From positions 1-64,000 of the forward strand of contig NZ_CDDK01000010.1 of assembly GCF_000820225.1 (NCBI RefSeq): 64,000 nt of DNA, written 5' to 3'. This DNA is from Aeromonas veronii bv. veronii. Its GTDB lineage: Bacteria; Pseudomonadota; Gammaproteobacteria; Enterobacterales; Aeromonadaceae. The notes below the pieces were generated by a model, which saw only the letters and a program-made list of their open reading frames with translations, did no database searches and was not told the DNA's origin. Position numbers and translations under genes: made by a program. Below are positions 20,790 through 29,908 of this stretch, piece after piece; position 1 is the stretch's first letter, and each line of letters opens with the position of its first letter.

Positions 20790-23003
20790 TCAAAGCCGCT
20801 TGGCGCTAATTACATCATTGAGCTGACTGAGCTTGGCCAACGCCCGGTTGAAGGCATTGATGTTGTAAATCTCCAGCTCCATGTCGATCTCGGCGGTCTG
20901 CTCGCGCACGTTGGAGCGCGAGCGCACCCCCATCACATTGATCTTCTCGTTGGCCAGCACGGTAGTGATATCGCGCAGCAGGCCGGAGCGATCGTTGGAG
21001 ATGATCCGGATGGTGAGGCCGTAGCCGCCGGAGTAGTTCTCCCCCCACACCGCATCGATCAGCCGCTCAGGGTTGCGCCGTGACAGCTCCTTGAGCTGCT
21101 CGCAATCTTCCCGGTGGATGGACACCCCGCGCCCCATGGTGATAAAGCCCTGAATGGAGTCCCCAGGGATCGGCTGACAGCAGCGGGCAATATGGGTCAT
21201 CAGATTGCCAACCCCTTCCACCACGATATGGTCTTTGGGCTTGTGGCGCATCGGCGCATTGGCCTTCTGCTCCAGCTTCTCCAGCAGGCGGCGATCTTCC
21301 TCTTCCGCCGTCGGCTTGTTGTAACAGGTGTCGAGATAGTTGAGCACCTGGTTGATGCGGATATCGCCGCTGCCGATACCAGCCAGCAGATCGTCGGTGC
21401 TCTCCAGATTGAAGCGGCGCAGCATGTTGCCCTTGTCGATCTTGGACATGCTGAGGTTGTGGCGATCCAGCTCCTTCTCGAACAGCTCGCGACCGGCCAC
21501 GATATTCTTGTCCCGATCCAGTTTTCTGAACCAGGTCGCCACCTTGGCCCGCGCCCGGCTGGAGCGCAGGAAGCCGGCGTTGGGGTTCATCCAGTCGCGG
21601 CTCGGGTTGGGCTCTTTCTGGGTGATCACTTCCACCTGATCCCCGGTCTGCAGCGCGTAGGTAAACGGCACGATGCGGCCGTCAATCTTGGCGCCGATGC
21701 AGCGGTGGCCGATCATGCTGTGGACGTGATAGGCAAAATCAAGCGGGGTGGCGCCTGCCGGCAGGTCGATGACATCCCCTTTCGGGGTGAAGACGTAGAC
21801 CCGGTCCTCGAACACCTGACTGCGCAGATCTTCGAGCAGGGAGCCGCTCTCGGAGAGATCCTCCTGCCAGGCGAGCAGCTTGCGCAGCCACTCGATCTTG
21901 TCTTCGAAGGTGTTGGCCTTGCCGCCAGCCTGCGCCCCTTCCTTGTAGCGCCAGTGCGCCGCAACGCCGAGCTCGGCATCCTGATGCATCTGGTCGGTAC
22001 GGATCTGGATCTCGACAGTCTTGCCCTCCGGCCCCACCACTACGGTGTGGATCGATTGGTAGCCGTTGGGTTTGGGGTTGGCGACATAGTCGTCAAACTC
22101 GCGAGGAATGTGGTGGAACTGGGTATGCACGATACCGAGCGCCGCATAGCAATCCTGCAGCCGCTTGGTCACTACCCGCACCGCGCGCACGTCGAACAAC
22201 TCGTTGAATTCGAGGTGCTTCTTCTGCATCTTGCGCCAGATGCTGTAGATATGTTTCGGCCGACCGTACACCTCGGCGTCAACTCCCGCCTCTTTCAGGC
22301 CATTACGCAGGGATTGCACAAACTCGCGGATGTAGCGCTCGCGGTCGAGCCGCTTCTCGTCGAGCTGCTTGGCGATCTGTTTGTAGGTATCCGGGTGCAG
22401 GTAACGGAAGGCGAGATCTTCCAGCTCCCACTTGAGCTGGCCGATGCCCAGACGGTTGGCGAGCGGCGCATAGATGTTGGTGATCTCCTGGGCCATCAGC
22501 ACCCGGGTCTCTTCATCTGCCGTCTTCGCTTCCCGCAGGCAGGCGATCCGCTCCGCCAGCTTGATCACCACGGCGCGCACATCCTCGACCATGGCGAGCA
22601 ACATGCGACGCACGTTGTCGACCTGCTCCGGCGAGGTTTCGCTGCGATGGAGGGTCTGCAGGGAGCGGATGGCCTCCATCTCCAGCACCCCTTCCACCAG
22701 CTTGGCGATCTTGGAGCCGAAGTCCTCGTCCATCCGCTCCTGGCTGATGAGACCGGCTTCGACGAAGGGGTAGATGATGGCCGCTTTGAGAGTGCCGATA
22801 TCCATGCTGAGCATCTGCAGGATGCCCACCATTTCGATGCCACGCACCAGCAGCTTGCTGGTCAGCGCTTCGTCACCGAGCGTCAGACAATACTGGTAGA
22901 CGGTTCGCAGCTGATCCTTTTCACTGTCACTCAAGGAGAGCGAGCTAACCCACTCTTCCAGGGTGAAGTTGTCTTTCAAATGAATATCGCGAACCGCAAC
23001 CAT
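20790..23003 (-). CDS. relA: GTP pyrophosphokinase RelA, (p)ppGpp synthetase I
   Basis: The 737-residue protein makes (p)ppGpp when amino acids are short and uncharged tRNA enters the ribosome. The N-terminal hydrolase-like domain is degenerate: [12 protein letters not shown] replaces the HD...ED motif, which identifies RelA rather than SpoT. The synthetase domain carries [28 protein letters not shown] and [15 protein letters not shown] domain ([20 protein letters not shown]), a zinc-finger-like region with the CC pair in [11 protein letters not shown], and a C-terminal ACT/RRM domain follow. Gene order with mazG, pyrG and eno is conserved. Together with dksA at 51 kb it forms the stringent-response pair of this window. 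Confidence 0.97.
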   Translation of the reverse strand: MVAVRDIHLKDNFTLEEWVSSLSLSDSEKDQLRTVYQYCLTLGDEALTSKLLVRGIEMVGILQMLSMDIGTLKAAIIYPFVEAGLISQERMDEDFGSKIAKLVEGVLEMEAIRSLQTLHRSETSPEQVDNVRRMLLAMVEDVRAVVIKLAERIACLREAKTADEETRVLMAQEITNIYAPLANRLGIGQLKWELEDLAFRYLHPDTYKQIAKQLDEKRLDRERYIREFVQSLRNGLKEAGVDAEVYGRPKHIYSIWRKMQKKHLEFNELFDVRAVRVVTKRLQDCYAALGIVHTQFHHIPREFDDYVANPKPNGYQSIHTVVVGPEGKTVEIQIRTDQMHQDAELGVAAHWRYKEGAQAGGKANTFEDKIEWLRKLLAWQEDLSESGSLLEDLRSQVFEDRVYVFTPKGDVIDLPAGATPLDFAYHVHSMIGHRCIGAKIDGRIVPFTYALQTGDQVEVITQKEPNPSRDWMNPNAGFLRSSRARAKVATWFRKLDRDKNIVAGRELFEKELDRHNLSMSKIDKGNMLRRFNLESTDDLLAGIGSGDIRINQVLNYLDTCYNKPTAEEEDRRLLEKLEQKANAPMRHKPKDHIVVEGVGNLMTHIARCCQPIPGDSIQGFITMGRGVSIHREDCEQLKELSRRNPERLIDAVWGENYSGGYGLTIRIISNDRSGLLRDITTVLANEKINVMGVRSRSNVREQTAEIDMELEIYNINAFNRALAKLSQLNDVISAKRL

Positions 23004-23314
23004 GGTATCAATCCTTTAAATTATCGGGCCGAAAGCTGTCACTTTCTCCCCTCATGAGATTGCCTCAAATGGGGATTTCCAGCGCACTTTTCAAGGCATA
23101 TTGTCCAGAAAGACAATAGAGTGCGCCAACAGGCCCTGCCGAACGACGAGGGTCTAGATTACCCCAATCACATCAGCTCAAACAGACGCAGACACGCCAG
23201 ATTACATATCCGCATCGCCGTACCGATGAGCAGGATTACTTCATATACACACCTGCTCAAAGAGTAACGAACATGCCGGATGACCTATCCGGCATCGCCG
23301 AACTGATGAGTCAT
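23004..23314. other. relA upstream region with a structured stretch
   Basis: This 311-bp gap follows rlmD and precedes relA on the minus strand, so it should carry the relA promoter and leader. Between 23082 and 23126 an outer 7-bp pair (GCGCACT/AGTGCGC) encloses an inner 6-bp hairpin (ATTGTC/GACAAT). At 23273-23295 a 9-bp hairpin (ATGCCGGAT/ATCCGGCAT) lies just after the rlmD stop and could be a weak terminator, although no T-run follows. No reading frame of interest is seen. Confidence 0.45.
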
Positions 23315-24637
23315 TTACTCCCGTTCAAACAGCGCCATGGACTCCAGATGACCGGTGTGAGGGAACATGTCGAGCATGCCGAGGCGCACCAGACGGTAAC
23401 CCCCTTTCACCAGCACCTGACTGTCCCGCGCCAGGGTGACCGGGTTACAGGAGACGTAGACCACCCGCTTGGGGGAAAGTTTCACGACGTGTCCCATCAC
23501 TTCCAGCGCACCGGGGCGAGCCGGATCCAGCAGCACCAGATCAAACCCTTCCCGCGCCCAGGACATGCCGACGATGTCATCGCTCAGGTCGGCCTTGTAG
23601 AAACGGGCATTGGTGATGCCGTTGCGACGGGCGTTCTCTTCGGCCCGCTGCACCATGGCCAGTTCACCTTCGACACCCACCACTTCGCGAGCCTGACGGG
23701 CCAGCGGCAGGGTGAAGTTGCCTATGCCGCAGAAGAGATCGAGCACCTTGTCATCCTTGCTCGCCCCGAGCCATTTCAGCGCCTGCTCAACCATGCTCTG
23801 GTTGATGGGGCCGTTGACCTGAATGAAATCACCGGGAGCAAATGCAAGAGACAGGCCATCCAGCGAGTAGGATGGTGAAAATTGTTGCTGCAGCGCTTCG
23901 ATGCGATCATCGGCCGCCTGCAGGTAGAGGTCGATCCCCTGCGCTTTTGCAAACTCCACCAGCAGGGCGCGATCCGCCTCATTGGGGCGGCCGGTGTGAC
24001 GCAGCAGCATCATGATCCCCTGCTCGGCCTGGATAAGCTCGGCATGGCCCAGTTCGCGCTGGCTCTTGAGGCGATTGAGGCATTCACGCAGCGGGGCAAT
24101 CAGCGCAGAGAGCGGCTCGGCCAGGACAGGGCAACTGTCGATCTCCACCAGATCGTTGCTGTTGCGGCGGCGGAAACCGACCCGGGTGCAGCGACCGTTC
24201 TTGTCAAATTTGATGGCCAGACGACAGACCCGGCGATAGGCACGATCTTCACCGGTCAGTACCGGCTCCAGCGCCGGCGCCTTGATGTTGCCCAACCGCT
24301 CGAACAGGCTGACCAGTCCCGCCGCCTTGGCGGCTTGCTGATCGGCAACCGACATGTGCTGGGCACTGCAACCGCCGCACTCGCGATAGTGGCTGCAGAA
24401 GGGGGCGATACGATTGGCCGCCGGAGTCACCACCTGTTGCAAGGCGGCGTGACCATACTGTTTTTTCTCTTCGGTGATGCGTGCCTTGACGGTCTCGCCG
24501 GGCAGCGCCCCTTCGACGAAGATCGCCTTGCCCTGATGGCGACCGATACCGACGCAGTGGTGATCGAGGGTGTCTATCGTAAATTCAATGCGTTGGAGCT
24601 GGGTGGACTTCTTTTGGGGCTTGAAAAACTGGGCCAT
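23315..24637 (-). CDS. rlmD: 23S rRNA (uracil-1939-C5)-methyltransferase RlmD
   Basis: The 440-residue enzyme methylates U1939 of 23S rRNA with SAM. A TRAM domain (about residues 15-75) is followed by the iron-sulfur ligands in CSHYRECGGC (C-x5-C-x2-C). The methyltransferase domain has DLFCGIGNFTLPLA for SAM binding, LLDPARPGA, and the catalytic cysteine in VSCNPVTLARD. The length agrees with E. coli RlmD (433). It is divergent from barA and upstream of relA, as in E. coli. Confidence 0.95.
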   Translation of the reverse strand: MAQFFKPQKKSTQLQRIEFTIDTLDHHCVGIGRHQGKAIFVEGALPGETVKARITEEKKQYGHAALQQVVTPAANRIAPFCSHYRECGGCSAQHMSVADQQAAKAAGLVSLFERLGNIKAPALEPVLTGEDRAYRRVCRLAIKFDKNGRCTRVGFRRRNSNDLVEIDSCPVLAEPLSALIAPLRECLNRLKSQRELGHAELIQAEQGIMMLLRHTGRPNEADRALLVEFAKAQGIDLYLQAADDRIEALQQQFSPSYSLDGLSLAFAPGDFIQVNGPINQSMVEQALKWLGASKDDKVLDLFCGIGNFTLPLARQAREVVGVEGELAMVQRAEENARRNGITNARFYKADLSDDIVGMSWAREGFDLVLLDPARPGALEVMGHVVKLSPKRVVYVSCNPVTLARDSQVLVKGGYRLVRLGMLDMFPHTGHLESMALFERE

Positions 24638-24713
24638 AAAACTTGGTGCCTATAGGTGGCTATGTCATGATTGTGGAATCTGCTGCCGGGTATTGTCCCA
24701 CAAGAATAATAGT

Positions 24714-24794
24714 ATGACCAAATACGGCCACAGAGCCCGTGTATTGCCATCAACCCTATCGCCAACCCTGTTCACTGGTGGCCTGTTCGTATGA
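24714..24794 (+). repeat. Degenerate copy of the barA 5' end forming a 26-codon upstream ORF
   Basis: These 78 coding bases align without gaps to the first 26 codons of barA, which start at 24791. By my count 55 of 78 bases and 17 of 26 residues are identical (MTKYGHRARVL against MTKYGLRARVL, then PTL..GGL in both). The upstream copy ends in a TGA that overlaps the barA start (ATGA). It could be a translationally coupled leader or simply a decayed duplication. The alignment is seen directly; function is unknown. Confidence 0.7.
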
Positions 24795-27508
24795 CCAAAT
24801 ATGGCCTGAGAGCACGCGTTCTCGCCTTCACCATCCTGCCAACCCTGATCATCGGTGGCCTGATGGCCGGTTACTTCACCTTCCACCGCTACCAGCAGCT
24901 GGAAAACAACCTCATTGATCAGGGGATCAACATCATCGAACCGCTGGCGATCGCCAGTGAATACGGGATGACCCAGCACAGTCGCGAATCCCTCAAGCGG
25001 CTGATTGGCCTGACCCACCGCAAGAACTCCCCCTTCATCAAGTCCATCGCTGTCTTCACCCAGGACAACCAGCTGTTCGTTACCTCGAACTATCACAGGG
25101 ATTTCACCCGACTCAGACTGCCCGATGGCGAGCCTATTCCGGATCTGACCAGCGTGACGTTTCAGGGGGACGACATCATTTTGCGCACCCCGATCCAGGC
25201 TGAAACCAGTCTGGATGGCTTCCCGCTACCCAGCGATGTAGAGCCGCCGATGATCGGCTACATCTCGATGCAGATGGCGACCGATAGGGCCATGCTGCTG
25301 CAGTACCGCGACACCTTCTTTGCGGTGATCATGGTGCTCATCGGGGTCGCCTTCAGTACCCTGTTTGGCTTCCGGCTGGTCAAGAGCGTGACCCAGCCCA
25401 TCACCAACATGGTGCAGGCAGTGCACAAGATCAGGGAGGGGCGGCTCGATACCCGGGTCAGCGGCCAGCTCACCGGCGAGCTGGATATGCTGAAAAACGG
25501 CATCAACGCCATGGCCAAGGCGCTCTCCGAATATCACGAAGAGATGCAGCAGAATATCGATCAGGCCACCTCTGACCTGCGCGAAACCCTGGAGCAGATC
25601 GAGATCCAGAACGTCGAGCTCGACATGGCCAAGAAGCGGGCGCAGGAGGCGGCGCGGGTCAAATCGGAGTTTCTGGCCAACATGTCCCACGAATTGCGTA
25701 CCCCGCTCAACGGGGTCATCGGTTTTACCCGCCAGTTGCTGAAAACCAGCCTGACCCCGAGCCAAACCGACTACATGCAGACCATCGAGAAGTCGGCGCG
25801 CAACCTGCTTGGCATCATCAACGACATCCTCGACTTCTCTAAGCTGGAAGCGGGCAAGCTGCAGCTGGAGCATATCCCGTTCAGCCTGCGCGACACCCTC
25901 AACGAGACCATGCACCTGCTCGGCCCCAGCGCCCACGACAAACAACTGGAGCTCTCCCTGCGGGTGGATGCCGATGTGCCGGACTACCTCACCGGCGACC
26001 CCATGCGTCTGCAACAGGTGCTGACCAACCTCACCGGCAACGCCATCAAGTTCACCGAACAGGGCAACGTCGATGTCCATATCGAGCAGACCGGCAGTGG
26101 CAACCACAAGGTGAGGCTCAACGTCCAGATCCGTGATACCGGCATCGGCATCTCCCAAGAGCAGCAACATCAGCTGTTCCAGGCCTTCAATCAGGCCGAC
26201 TCCTCCATCTCCCGCCGTTATGGCGGCACGGGCCTGGGCCTCGTCATTACCCAGAAGCTGGTGCAGCAGATGGGCGGCCAGATCCGCTTTGAATCGGAGC
26301 TCGGCAAGGGCTCCATCTTCTCGTTCAGTCTGGATGTGGAGGTCTCCCCCCTGCCCCAGACCGATCAACTGCCGCTGGATCGGATCCGTGGCAAACGGCT
26401 CTGGCTGCTGGAACCGGATCCCTTCGCGCAAGCCTCCCTGCTCGCCCTGTTGGCGGAGTGGCACCTCGACGTGCACCCACTGACCAGCGATGATCCCTGG
26501 CCCGAGATGAGCGAGCAGGAGATGGTGATCATCGGCAGCAGCACCCTGCATACGCCGCAGCAGGTGATCGGCCGTCTCGACAGACTGAATGGCCAGCAGC
26601 AGAACATCATAGTGCTGCTCAGCAGCCACGAGCCGGCGCTCTATGAAGCGATGCTGGCCCATGGCGCCCAGCACTGCCTCTCCAAACCGGTCAACCACCG
26701 CAAGCTGCTGCACGCCCTGCTCTCGCCGGAATCGAGCCGCCAGAAGCTGCCCGCCCAGCCTGCGCCGCGCCAGTTGCAGCCAATCAAGGTGCTGGCGGTG
26801 GATGACAACGCCGCCAACCTCAAGCTGATCGCCGCCATGCTCAAGGAGATGGTGAGTCAGGTGGTGGTGTGCAAAAACGGCAAGGAGGCGGTCAAACAGG
26901 CCCAGAGCCAACCGTTCGACATCATCTTCATGGATATCCAGATGCCGATCATGGATGGCATCAGCGCCACCCAGGCGATCCGCAACCAGTCCCTCAACAC
27001 CACCACCCCGATCGTGGCGGTGACCGCCCACGCCATTCCCGGAGAGCGAGAGCGGCTGATCCGCCAGGGGATGGACGACTATCTGGCCAAGCCCATCGAC
27101 GAGAGCATGCTGGCCCAGCTCATCACCGACTTTGCCCATCGCCGTCACCAGAATAATGGTGCCCAACAGATCGACTGGACACTGGCGGTGCGGCAGGCGG
27201 CGGGGAAAGAGCATCTCGCCAGAGAGATGCTGACCATGCTGTTGGCCAGTTTTGACGAGGTCGAGCCGGTGCTGGATAGCGCGCTGGCTGGAGAAATTGA
27301 AGATAGCGAGGTGCTGGCCCAGCTCCATCGCCTCAACGGCGGCTGTGCCTATTCCGGGGTGCCGGGGCTGCAACGGCTGCTCTCCCAGCTGGAGCAACAG
27401 CTGCGTGACGGCGTGCCGGTCAGCGAGCTGGAACCCGAGCTGCTGGAGCTGCAAGATGCGCTGGAACTGGTGCGCCAGGAGGCGCCCCGCTATCTCGGCA
27501 AGGCTTGA
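24791..27508 (+). CDS. barA: Hybrid sensor histidine kinase BarA
   Basis: The 905-residue kinase phosphorylates UvrY/GacA-type regulators and so controls the CsrA/small-RNA switch. In order it has a first membrane helix (about residues 8-28), a periplasmic sensor, a second helix (about 178-200), a HAMP domain and the HisKA box FLANMSHELRTPLNGVIG. An ATPase domain follows with NAIKFTE, DTGIGIS and GTGLGL. Next come a degenerate receiver-like segment, a full receiver (IIFMDIQMPIMDG) and a C-terminal Hpt domain (HRLNGGCAYSG). It is divergent from rlmD, as in E. coli. The start overlaps the stop of a short upstream ORF that duplicates its own 5' end. Confidence 0.95.
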   Translation: MTKYGLRARVLAFTILPTLIIGGLMAGYFTFHRYQQLENNLIDQGINIIEPLAIASEYGMTQHSRESLKRLIGLTHRKNSPFIKSIAVFTQDNQLFVTSNYHRDFTRLRLPDGEPIPDLTSVTFQGDDIILRTPIQAETSLDGFPLPSDVEPPMIGYISMQMATDRAMLLQYRDTFFAVIMVLIGVAFSTLFGFRLVKSVTQPITNMVQAVHKIREGRLDTRVSGQLTGELDMLKNGINAMAKALSEYHEEMQQNIDQATSDLRETLEQIEIQNVELDMAKKRAQEAARVKSEFLANMSHELRTPLNGVIGFTRQLLKTSLTPSQTDYMQTIEKSARNLLGIINDILDFSKLEAGKLQLEHIPFSLRDTLNETMHLLGPSAHDKQLELSLRVDADVPDYLTGDPMRLQQVLTNLTGNAIKFTEQGNVDVHIEQTGSGNHKVRLNVQIRDTGIGISQEQQHQLFQAFNQADSSISRRYGGTGLGLVITQKLVQQMGGQIRFESELGKGSIFSFSLDVEVSPLPQTDQLPLDRIRGKRLWLLEPDPFAQASLLALLAEWHLDVHPLTSDDPWPEMSEQEMVIIGSSTLHTPQQVIGRLDRLNGQQQNIIVLLSSHEPALYEAMLAHGAQHCLSKPVNHRKLLHALLSPESSRQKLPAQPAPRQLQPIKVLAVDDNAANLKLIAAMLKEMVSQVVVCKNGKEAVKQAQSQPFDIIFMDIQMPIMDGISATQAIRNQSLNTTTPIVAVTAHAIPGERERLIRQGMDDYLAKPIDESMLAQLITDFAHRRHQNNGAQQIDWTLAVRQAAGKEHLAREMLTMLLASFDEVEPVLDSALAGEIEDSEVLAQLHRLNGGCAYSGVPGLQRLLSQLEQQLRDGVPVSELEPELLELQDALELVRQEAPRYLGKA

Positions 27509-27597
27509 TGAGCTTGACCTGAACTGTATCGGCCCCCGCTTTTTCTGACGCGAGGGCCGCCAGATGGTAAAGTTGCGCCGTTTACACAGGAGTCAGC

Positions 27598-28077
27598 ATG
27601 ACCAACAACGATATTCTGCGCCGTCTGCGCTACGCCCTCACCATCAGCAACGACCAGATGGTCGAGATGTTTGCCAAGGGCAACCTGACGGTCACTCACG
27701 CCCAGCTGCACAGCTGGCTGATGAAAGAGGCGGCGGAAGGTGAAGAGCAAGAGGCAGGCTATGTCGCCTGTCCCGACTCGGCTCTGAGCCAGTTCCTCGA
27801 CGGTTTCATCATCGCCCGCCGCGGCGTGCGGGAAGATGCACCGGCCCAGGTGATCCCGAACCGGATCAACAACAACATGATCCTGCGCAAGCTGCGCATC
27901 GGTCTCAACTTCAAGGAAGAGGATATGCTCGGCACCCTCAAGCTCGCCGACTTCAACCTCTCCAAGTCCGAGCTTAGTGCACTGTTCCGCTCCAAGGATC
28001 ACAAGCACTATCAGGATTGCGGGGATCAGATCCTGCGCAACTTCCTGATCGGTCTCACGGCCAAATACCGCGGCTAA
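27598..28077 (+). CDS. yehS: DUF1456 family protein YehS
   Basis: The 159-residue cytoplasmic protein contains two DUF1456 repeats, residues about 1-75 (MTNNDILRRLRYALTISNDQ) and 88-155 (INNNMILRKLRIGLNFKEED). Each ends in a CxD...LxxFLxGL-type motif (CPDSALSQFLDGF and CGDQILRNFLIGL). It is close in length and sequence to E. coli YehS (156 residues), which has no established biochemical role. AGGAG lies seven to eight bases before the ATG. The gene follows barA by 89 bp and precedes the amidase gene by 34 bp. Confidence 0.85.
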   Translation: MTNNDILRRLRYALTISNDQMVEMFAKGNLTVTHAQLHSWLMKEAAEGEEQEAGYVACPDSALSQFLDGFIIARRGVREDAPAQVIPNRINNNMILRKLRIGLNFKEEDMLGTLKLADFNLSKSELSALFRSKDHKHYQDCGDQILRNFLIGLTAKYRG

Positions 28078-28111
28078 CCAGCCGCGCGACTGACCAGACC
28101 GGGCCTTCGAC

Positions 28112-28999
28112 ATGTGCCAGCGACTCACTCCTCCCACGTTCAGCAGACTGGCTGTGGCAGGGGGATGGCGCTGGCGCTGTCTTCTTCCCCTCTTCTTTCT
28201 GCCACTGGTTCTGCTGCTGGGCGCCTGTACCCCGTCCGAGTACCAGCTCTCGACCCGCTATCAGAGCGCCAACCAGAACGAGCGGATCGCCTTTCTGATC
28301 CTCCATTACACCGATGAAGACGATGCCAACTCCTTGCGCCTGCTGACCGAGCTGGAGCACAAGGTGAGCGCCCACTACCTGATCCCCCGCGACAGCCACG
28401 AGACCCCGCTACCGGTCTATCAGCTGGTGCCGGACAGCGCGCGCGCCTGGCATGCGGGACGCAGCCGTTGGCACCAATATGCCGGGCTCAATGCCAGCTC
28501 CCTTGGCATCGAGATCGTCAACCTCGGCTATCCAGCGGAAGATGAGCCGCTGGCCCCCGATGCCCGCCGCTGGCAACCCTATACCCCGCAGCAGATAGCT
28601 GCCGTCGGCGCCCTCAGCCGGGAGCTGGTCGCCCGCTACCAGATTCCACCGACCCAGGTGCTGGGCCACAGCGATGTCGCCCCCGAGCGCAAGCAGGATC
28701 CCGGCCCCCACTTCCCCTGGCGCCAGCTCTATCTGACGTACGGAGTCGGCGCCTGGCCAGATGAAGGTCGGGTGGCCGAGCTACTGGCCAGCCCCTTGCC
28801 CCACTGGGATGCGGCCATGTGGCAGCAGCAGCTGGCCCGCTATGGCTATGGCCTGCCCCGGAGCGGCCAGTGGGATGAACAGAGCCGCGCCGTCATGGGC
28901 GCCTTTCAGCTCCACTTTCGCGCCAGCAAGGTCGATAGCAAACCGGACCGCGAGTGTCAGGCCATCCTGATGGCGCTGCTCGAAAAATACTTCCCCTAA
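28112..28999 (+). CDS. amiD: Lipoprotein N-acetylmuramoyl-L-alanine amidase, AmiD-like
   Basis: The 295-residue protein has a lipoprotein signal (LLLGAC, cysteine near residue 39), an Amidase_2 domain (about 55-210) and a C-terminal peptidoglycan-binding helical domain (about 225-293). Zinc ligands are visible in LILHYTD and LGHSDVAPERKQDPGPHFPW. AmiD of E. coli is an outer-membrane-anchored amidase that cleaves MurNAc and anhydroMurNAc peptides for wall recycling. The N-terminus before the hydrophobic stretch is longer than usual and basic (RWRCLLPL), so the true start could be slightly downstream. The ribosome binding site is weak. Confidence 0.82.
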   Translation: MCQRLTPPTFSRLAVAGGWRWRCLLPLFFLPLVLLLGACTPSEYQLSTRYQSANQNERIAFLILHYTDEDDANSLRLLTELEHKVSAHYLIPRDSHETPLPVYQLVPDSARAWHAGRSRWHQYAGLNASSLGIEIVNLGYPAEDEPLAPDARRWQPYTPQQIAAVGALSRELVARYQIPPTQVLGHSDVAPERKQDPGPHFPWRQLYLTYGVGAWPDEGRVAELLASPLPHWDAAMWQQQLARYGYGLPRSGQWDEQSRAVMGAFQLHFRASKVDSKPDRECQAILMALLEKYFP

Positions 29000-29027
29000 T
29001 ACTCATCCATTGCCCCCGTTGCTGCGT

Positions 29028-29058
29028 ACTGTTTGATAGCCGTTAGCTATCAAACAGT
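29028..29058. repeat. Perfect 13-bp inverted repeat between amiD and dps
   Basis: ACTGTTTGATAGC and GCTATCAAACAGT are separated by five bases. No T-run follows, so it is a poor terminator. Its position about 97 bp before the dps start could suit an operator or a hairpin at the end of the amiD transcript. Confidence 0.5.
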
Positions 29059-29154
29059 TAGGCACAAGCAATTGTCCCTGCATTTTGCAAGGCGTTATTC
29101 TGACTGCGTTCCGAAAGAGAATTTCAAACCGATTTCCAAATCTGGAGGTGAATG

Positions 29155-29622
29155 ATGAAAAGCCCGATTGGTCTTGATACTGCTCAATCACAAGCCCTGG
29201 CAGCCGAGTTGAACAAATTGCTGGCCAGCTACCAGATCCTCTACATGAACGTGCGCGGCTTCCACTGGAATATCCGTGGCAACCAGTTCTTCGAACTGCA
29301 CCTGAAATTTGAAGAGATTTACAACGACCTGCTGCTGAAAGTCGATGCACTGGCCGAGCGGATCCTGACCCTGGATGGCGTGCCCATGCACAGCTTCAGC
29401 GACTACCTGCAAGTCTCTGCCATCCCGGAGCAAAAAGGGCTGCACGATGGCCGCGCCTGTGTCGAATCCCTGCTGGAGAGCTTCCGCGAACTGCTGGTCG
29501 CCCAGCGCCGTATTCTGGGCCAGGCCGCCGAAGCCGGTGATGAGGGCACTGCCTCCATCCTCTCCGACTATGTGCAGCAGCAGGAAAAACTGGTCTGGAT
29601 GCTGCGCGCTTATCTGGCCTGA
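29155..29622 (+). CDS. dps: Dps family ferritin-like DNA protection protein
   Basis: The 155-residue protein is a Dps-type ferritin: FHWNIRGNQFFELHLKFEEIY holds the inter-subunit ferroxidase histidine and acidic ligands, and IPEQKGLHDGRACVESL lies in the following helix. Dps dodecamers oxidise and store iron with hydrogen peroxide and can protect DNA. The acidic N-terminus lacks a lysine-rich tail, so DNA binding may be weak. Two adjacent ATGs exist; GGAGGTG fits the second (29155) better than the first (29152). A strong terminator follows at 29767. Confidence 0.9.
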   Translation: MKSPIGLDTAQSQALAAELNKLLASYQILYMNVRGFHWNIRGNQFFELHLKFEEIYNDLLLKVDALAERILTLDGVPMHSFSDYLQVSAIPEQKGLHDGRACVESLLESFRELLVAQRRILGQAAEAGDEGTASILSDYVQQQEKLVWMLRAYLA

Positions 29623-29766
29623 TAGTGAACCAAGCCGACTACAGCGTACGTATGCTGGCTTGAGTAAGTACCGGGCCGAAAGCTCCTGACCAGACCACGT
29701 CCCAATCCGTCTGATTGTTATGTTCTGTTGCAAACCTGAGTTGTCTCTCCTTCTATCCACCCGCTT

Positions 29767-29797
29767 GCCGCCCTGTTTGGGCGGCTTTTTTTGTTTT
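29767..29797 (+). terminator. Intrinsic terminator of dps
   Basis: A 7-bp GC stem (GCCGCCC/GGGCGGC) with a five-base loop is followed by seven T and a further TTTTT. The T-tract runs directly into the FNR box of the hcp promoter. Confidence 0.85.
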
Positions 29798-29810
29798 TGA
29801 TCTGCATCAA
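29797..29810. promoter_or_regulatory. Perfect FNR/CRP-class anaerobox upstream of hcp
   Basis: TTGAT-CTGC-ATCAA is an exact match to the FNR consensus TTGAT-N4-ATCAA. A plausible -10 (TATTAA) begins at 29839, which puts the site centre about 47 bp before the likely transcription start, near the class II activator position. FNR activation of hcp under low oxygen is known in E. coli. Confidence 0.75.
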
Positions 29811-29908
29811 GGGAATCTTAATTGGCAAATTGAATGCCTATTAAGTTTTTCGCGAGAGGAATAGAATCGCCACAAAACAGACAACTGAAATGTCCAATTA
29901 GGAGAGAC

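Noticed and set aside
21114-23057. 647-codon open frame opposite relA
   Set aside because: Shadow frame; relA has all expected domains on the other strand.
24714-24794. Upstream barA copy as the true start with a frameshift error
   Set aside because: The second copy has the complete, better conserved N-terminus and runs straight into the kinase; no single indel joins the first copy to it sensibly.
25226-27454. 742-codon minus-strand frame opposite barA
   Set aside because: His/Gln/Leu-rich translation typical of reverse-strand shadows; barA is complete.
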